A stretch of 64,000 nt of DNA from Rhizobium sp. RU36D (GTDB taxonomy: Bacteria > Pseudomonadota > Alphaproteobacteria > Rhizobiales > Rhizobiaceae), in the NCBI RefSeq assembly GCF_900176345.1, contig NZ_FWXU01000007.1:1-64000 (forward strand), read 5' to 3'. Below are positions 60,159 to 64,000 of the stretch, in pieces. Numbering within the stretch: the stretch's first letter is position 1; each line of letters starts with the position of its first letter. The translations under genes were made by a program, and so were the position numbers. The notes under the pieces are model-generated. The model saw nothing but the letters and a program-made list of their open reading frames with translations. It ran no database searches and was not told the origin of the DNA.

Positions 60159-61538
60159 ATGGCACAGAATTGGAACCCGTCCAGCTGGCGGCAAAAGCCG
60201 ATCAAGCAGGTGCCGGCCTATCCGGATCAAGCCGCGCTGGCGGCAGCGGAAGGTCGTCTTTCCAAGTTTCCGCCGCTGGTTTTTGCCGGCGAAGCACGTC
60301 GCCTGACAAAGGCATTGGGACAAGTGGCCGACGGCAATGGCTTCCTCCTGCAGGGCGGTGACTGTGCCGAAAGCTTTGCGGAACATGGCGCGGACACCAT
60401 CCGCGACTTCTTCCGCGCCTTCCTGCAGATGGCCGTCGTCCTGACCTTCGGTGCGCAGTTGCCGGTGGTCAAGGTCGGGCGTATTGCCGGACAGTTCGCC
60501 AAGCCCCGTTCATCCGATTTCGAGCGCCAGGGCGATGTCGAGCTTCCGAGCTATCGCGGTGACATCATCAACGGCATCGAGTTCAATGAAGAGTCGCGCA
60601 TTCCGAATCCGGAGCGGCAGATCATGGCTTACCGCCAGTCCGCCGCGACGTTGAACCTGCTGCGTGCTTTCGCGATGGGTGGCTATGCCAACCTGGAAAA
60701 CGTGCATACCTGGATGCTGGGCTTCGTGAAGGACAGCCCGCAGGCCGAGCGCTATCGCAAGCTTGCCGACCGTATTTCCGAAACCATGGACTTCATGAAG
60801 GCCATCGGTATCACCTCGGAAAACAACCCGAACCTGCGCGAAACCGACTTCTTCACCAGCCACGAGGCGCTGCTTCTGGGCTATGAAGAGGCTCTGACCC
60901 GCGTCGATTCGACGTCTGGCGATTGGTACTCCACATCAGGCCATATGATCTGGATCGGCGACCGCACGCGCCAGGCGGATCATGCGCATGTGGAATATTG
61001 CCGCGGCATCAAGAACCCGATCGGATTGAAATGCGGTCCGTCGCTCCAGGCCGACGATTTGTTGAACCTGATCGATATCCTGAACCCGGCCAACGAGTCC
61101 GGACGCCTGACGCTGATCTGCCGCTTCGGTCATGACAAGGTGGCCGACCATCTGCCGCGCCTGATCCGTGCGGTCGAGCGGGAAGGGCGCAAGGTCGTCT
61201 GGTCCTGCGATCCGATGCATGGCAATACGATCACGCTTAACCAGTACAAGACCCGTCCGTTTGACCGGATCCTGTCGGAGGTCGAAAGCTTCTTCCAGAT
61301 CCATCGCGCGGAAGGGTCGCATCCCGGCGGCATTCATATCGAGATGACCGGGAATGATGTGACCGAGTGCACCGGTGGTGCGCGTGCGGTGACGGCCGAG
61401 GCTTTGCAGGATCGCTACCACACCCATTGCGACCCGCGCCTCAATGCCGATCAGGCGCTCGAATTGGCCTTCCTGCTGGCAGAGCGGATGAAGGGCGGTC
61501 GTGATGAAAAGCGCATGATGGCGGCCGCAAACGGCTAA
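60159..61538 (+). CDS. aroF: Class II 3-deoxy-7-phosphoheptulonate (DAHP) synthase
   Basis: This 459-residue enzyme joins phosphoenolpyruvate and erythrose 4-phosphate, the first step to aromatic amino acids. It is the plant/actinobacterial type: [31 protein letters not shown] with the metal-binding Cys, [47 protein letters not shown] and [21 protein letters not shown] 60159 follows GGAAGAG; the frame opens 11 codons earlier. The gene symbol is by function; rhizobial genomes use aroF or aroG. Terminator follows. Confidence 0.92.
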   Translation: MAQNWNPSSWRQKPIKQVPAYPDQAALAAAEGRLSKFPPLVFAGEARRLTKALGQVADGNGFLLQGGDCAESFAEHGADTIRDFFRAFLQMAVVLTFGAQLPVVKVGRIAGQFAKPRSSDFERQGDVELPSYRGDIINGIEFNEESRIPNPERQIMAYRQSAATLNLLRAFAMGGYANLENVHTWMLGFVKDSPQAERYRKLADRISETMDFMKAIGITSENNPNLRETDFFTSHEALLLGYEEALTRVDSTSGDWYSTSGHMIWIGDRTRQADHAHVEYCRGIKNPIGLKCGPSLQADDLLNLIDILNPANESGRLTLICRFGHDKVADHLPRLIRAVEREGRKVVWSCDPMHGNTITLNQYKTRPFDRILSEVESFFQIHRAEGSHPGGIHIEMTGNDVTECTGGARAVTAEALQDRYHTHCDPRLNADQALELAFLLAERMKGGRDEKRMMAAANG

Positions 61539-61601
61539 GCATGATGTGGTCGCGGCGATCGAAAAGGTCGCCGGACCTGGTGCAGCTTAGAAATACTTTC
61601 T

Positions 61602-61635
61602 GGAACGGGTCGGCAATCTCAGCCGGCCCGTTTTT
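61602..61635 (+). terminator. Intrinsic terminator after DAHP synthase
   Basis: Stem ACGGGTCGGC with GCCGGCCCGT (one G-T wobble), loop of about six bases, then TTTTT. It lies about 65 bases after the stop. Confidence 0.8.
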
Positions 61636-61682
61636 CAATGCCGGCTCTTTGACGTGCTAGTGATCAGCCTATATCGGGCGTA

Positions 61683-62630
61683 TCAGGCTGATTGCCAGCT
61701 TCGGAGCCCGGGGTTTTCAATCCTGGCGATGGCGTAGTGATAGGCTTCGTCCAGGGCGGCAAACTTTGCGGCCTGCCAGTTAAAATAATCATGCAGAAAC
61801 TGCCGGGATAGCCACATGTTGCCGCGACGACGCGGCAGTTCCCAGCCGATCAGCCCTTCCGATTCCGCCTTCTGGAACATGCGTTTCAGATTGGTTGCCG
61901 ACAGGGTGTATTTTTCGCTGATCGTTGAAAGAGCAAATGGCGCGATCTCGACGCGTTCTGCATTGGGGTCATAATGCTCGATGCGGGTGATCAGGTCGTG
62001 GAGCACCATTCCACCAAAGTCCGACCAGAGGAAGTGCCCGATGGTTTCCGCCGGCTCCAGCCAGACGTCATCGTTCATCAACATGGCCGCAGCGCGCGGT
62101 TGGGCAATGCGGAAGATGCGCTCGTCCGCCTGGCAGCTCGCCTCTCGATTGCCGCCGTCAAGCTTGTCGAGGCAGGCCATATGGCCCTGAAACCAGCTTT
62201 GCATGGCCGTAAAGCTGGCTTCCGTGGTCTCGAGCACCCTCACTCGCCGGTCTGGAATGTCTGGGACATCACGAAGAAACTTGTAAGCGACAAGCTCCGC
62301 GAGATAGGCCGTCGCGGTATTGCGACTGGCTGCCCCAAGCTTCATCACGGTTTCAATGAACCGTGTCGCCGTCAGTCCGGACAGCGGGTCATCCGGTTGT
62401 CTCTGCAGCGACAGGGAAAACAGCGCGTGGGTCATCAGCCATTTGCGATGCGACGCCTTAAGCCGAGATAGTCGCGGGCTTTTGTCGTGTATGGCAATCA
62501 AATGGCCTGCTATCCGCCGCTCGATTGCGGGGAAATCAGCATGGGTCAGGATCTGCTGGCGTGACATCGGTCCGCGGACCAAATCATGTTCACTGTTCAG
62601 TTGATGCATGTGCATGAGCCCAAGGGCCAT
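61683..62630 (-). CDS. Uncharacterised protein with a C-terminal winged-helix-like segment
   Basis: This 315-residue cytosolic protein is mostly helical. Segment ALSTISEKYTLSATNLKRMF (about residue 238-257) followed by EGLIGWELPRRRGNMWLS looks like a winged helix with recognition helix and wing. A similar pattern may occur near 85-125 (GLTATRFIETVMKLGAASRNTATAYLAEL), so it may have two DNA-binding units. I cannot name its family. ATG 62630 is the longest start; ATGs at 62615 and 62609 are alternatives, and no start has a strong ribosome-binding site. It is probably a transcriptional regulator. Confidence 0.62.
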   Translation of the reverse strand: MALGLMHMHQLNSEHDLVRGPMSRQQILTHADFPAIERRIAGHLIAIHDKSPRLSRLKASHRKWLMTHALFSLSLQRQPDDPLSGLTATRFIETVMKLGAASRNTATAYLAELVAYKFLRDVPDIPDRRVRVLETTEASFTAMQSWFQGHMACLDKLDGGNREASCQADERIFRIAQPRAAAMLMNDDVWLEPAETIGHFLWSDFGGMVLHDLITRIEHYDPNAERVEIAPFALSTISEKYTLSATNLKRMFQKAESEGLIGWELPRRRGNMWLSRQFLHDYFNWQAAKFAALDEAYHYAIARIENPGLRSWQSA

Positions 62631-62714
62631 TCTTTCGCTTTTGCCGCGCCGTCAGCGGCAGCATACCGACCCATATATAGGTGCTACACGATCCCGGTGA
62701 AGATATCATTGCTG

Positions 62715-63269
62715 TTATTCGTGTCGTTTTGCCAGCTGATCCAGCTGCAGCTTGATCTCGGCCAGTTCCTTCAGCACCTGCATGTCGATCTTCTGGTGGA
62801 GGGACAGGACCTCCAGTTCGGCCTTCAGGTTGACCTCATAGTCCTTCTGCGCCTCGAGCCGATCGCGTTCCGCCTGGCGGTTCTGCGACATCATGATGAT
62901 CGGTGCCTGGATGGCTGCCAGCATCGACAGGATCAGATTTAGAAAGACAAAGGGGTAGGGGTCGAAGGCATCGGCCGCCAGCAAGTAAGTGTTCGTCACC
63001 GCCCAGACGACCAGGAACAGGCCGAAGCTGATGATGAAGCTCCAAGAACCGCCGATCCGGGCGATCGCATCGGCAAGGCGGTCGCCAAAACCGGCTTCGG
63101 CCCGAATCTGGGCATTGATATCGGTCGCCACGGTACGCCGCTCTACAGCCCGACGCAGGACCATGCGTTCGGTTTCGCCAAGCTCCTTGCCATCGGTATC
63201 GAGATGTTTGTGCAGTTGATCTGGCGATATCGGCATGGGCGCCCCACTGGTTTCGGTGGCAGATGGCAT
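62715..63269 (-). CDS. DUF1003-family membrane protein
   Basis: This 184-residue protein has two close hydrophobic spans (SFIISFGLFLVVWAVTNTYLL and PFVFLNLILSMLAAIQAPIIMM, about 75-125) typical of DUF1003, with FDPYPFVFLNLILS as core motif. A helical, charged C-terminus (RLEAQKDYEVNLKAELEVL) is a probable coiled coil. The first 50 residues are hydrophilic. Function unknown; sometimes linked with magnesium or stress. It is divergent from nadE. Confidence 0.82.
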   Translation of the reverse strand: MPSATETSGAPMPISPDQLHKHLDTDGKELGETERMVLRRAVERRTVATDINAQIRAEAGFGDRLADAIARIGGSWSFIISFGLFLVVWAVTNTYLLAADAFDPYPFVFLNLILSMLAAIQAPIIMMSQNRQAERDRLEAQKDYEVNLKAELEVLSLHQKIDMQVLKELAEIKLQLDQLAKRHE

Positions 63270-63408
63270 ATTCCACGGAGCGCCAAACTGACAATAACAT
63301 TCTGCCGGGACAATGAAGGCCGGGATGAGGTGTGGGGCTTGCGGGAGGAATTGCCGATGCTGCCATCATTTCGTTGCTCAGGACCGCGCGGCGCGCTATT
63401 TGGTGCAC

Positions 63409-64000
63409 ATGACCGAAAACACACGCTCCGACATTCTGCGCATCGCGACCGCCCAGTTCAATCCCATTGTCGGCGATGTCGCCGGCAATCTCGCCCGCAT
63501 TCGCGAAGCGCGCCGCGAGGCCGCGTCGCAAGGGGCCGACCTCTTGTTGATGACGGAGCTCTTCATCTCCGGCTACCCGCCGGAAGACCTTGTGCTGAAA
63601 CCGTCCTTCCTGGCGGCCTGCCTGTCTGCTGTGGAGGAGCTTGCGACCGATACGGCGGATGGTGGTCCGGGTATCATTGTCGGCTTTCCGCGCCAGGGTG
63701 ATCTGGGCAGGCACAATTCGATTGCGGTGGTTGACGGAGGCCGGATCGTGGCGATCCGGGACAAGGTCGATCTGCCGAATTATGGCGAGTTCGACGAGAA
63801 GCGCGTCTTCGTGGCGGGAGAGATGCCGGGTCCGGTGAATTTCCGCGGCGTGCGCATCGGCATTCCGATCTGCGAAGATATCTGGGGTGACCTCGGGGTT
63901 TGCGAAACCCTGGCCGAGTCAGGCGCCGAAATGCTGCTGGTCCCCAATGGCTCGCCCTATTACCGCGGCAAGGTCGATATCCGCCACCAGGTGGTGCTGA
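63409..64000 (+). CDS. nadE: Glutamine-dependent NAD+ synthetase (N-terminal part)
   Basis: The frame opens at ATG 63409 and runs off the window after 197 codons. The visible part is the nitrilase-type glutaminase domain: RIATAQFNPIVGDVAGNLARI, LLLMTELFISGYPPEDLVL with the catalytic Glu, RDKVDLPNYGEFDEKRVF with the catalytic Lys and GVRIGIPICEDIWGD with the nucleophilic Cys. GYPPEDL is characteristic of NAD synthetase rather than other nitrilases. The complete enzyme (about 550 residues) adds ammonia to deamido-NAD. The C-terminal synthetase domain lies outside the window. Confidence 0.9.
   Translation, partial: MTENTRSDILRIATAQFNPIVGDVAGNLARIREARREAASQGADLLLMTELFISGYPPEDLVLKPSFLAACLSAVEELATDTADGGPGIIVGFPRQGDLGRHNSIAVVDGGRIVAIRDKVDLPNYGEFDEKRVFVAGEMPGPVNFRGVRIGIPICEDIWGDLGVCETLAESGAEMLLVPNGSPYYRGKVDIRHQVVL

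Overview
The window reads as about 64 kb of chromosome from an alphaproteobacterium of the Rhizobiales, most likely Rhizobiaceae (Rhizobium, Agrobacterium or Ensifer type). The reasons are high GC content; rhizobial-type families (Usg-like protein, Lys/Arg/Orn-type transporter, IsdG-like heme oxygenase beside HutX, DUF3772-MscS channel, class II DAHP synthase); a copy of the intergenic palindromic repeat common in this family (25015-25120); and two perfect TTAA-N7-TTAA CtrA-type boxes. I saw no rRNA, tRNA or CRISPR.

Region 1 (1-7200) is a decaying accessory segment. An ISL3-type insertion sequence, apparently nested in another IS end, cuts a PotC-like permease after 41 codons, leaving PotB and PotA intact. 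A divergent TetR regulator with a palindromic operator precedes an amidohydrolase, a frameshifted DUF3237 gene, an FAD oxidoreductase whose full-length frame has an amber codon, and a LysR remnant.

Region 2 (7266-21709) holds a membrane-segment-free FtsK-type translocase, a soluble globin-coupled chemoreceptor, a heme uptake locus (hmuTUV divergent from an IsdG-like oxygenase and HutX), a large mechanosensitive channel, a two-receiver response regulator and an ABC-2 exporter. Region 3 (21726-30743) holds cobalamin assembly genes (cobS, cobT), diacylglycerol kinase, a PleC/DivJ-like kinase and DNA repair and housekeeping genes. Region 4 (30841-38004) is mixed: an unknown membrane protein whose start codon lies in a strong hairpin, a methyltransferase, an MntA-HepT toxin-antitoxin pair that looks leaderless, and an amino-acid ABC transporter without its ATPase.

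Region 5 (38328-49091) starts with a very repetitive OmpA-family envelope protein, followed by molybdenum cofactor genes (mobA, mobB, moaA), two exporters, a MarR/hydrolase pair and a diguanylate cyclase. Region 6 (49300-64000) is mostly core metabolism and envelope: two unrelated fumarases side by side, an L,D-transpeptidase under a CtrA-type box, gph, rpiA, glutathione reductase, an orphan TadG-like protein, DAHP synthase, and the start of NAD synthetase, which runs off the window.

The most notable items are the repeat architecture of the OmpA-family protein, the start-codon hairpin of the 30841-32409 gene, the leaderless MntA-HepT promoter flanked by an inverted repeat, the CtrA-type boxes, and the pseudogene cluster at the left edge. 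All names rest on reading motifs by eye; no database search was run.
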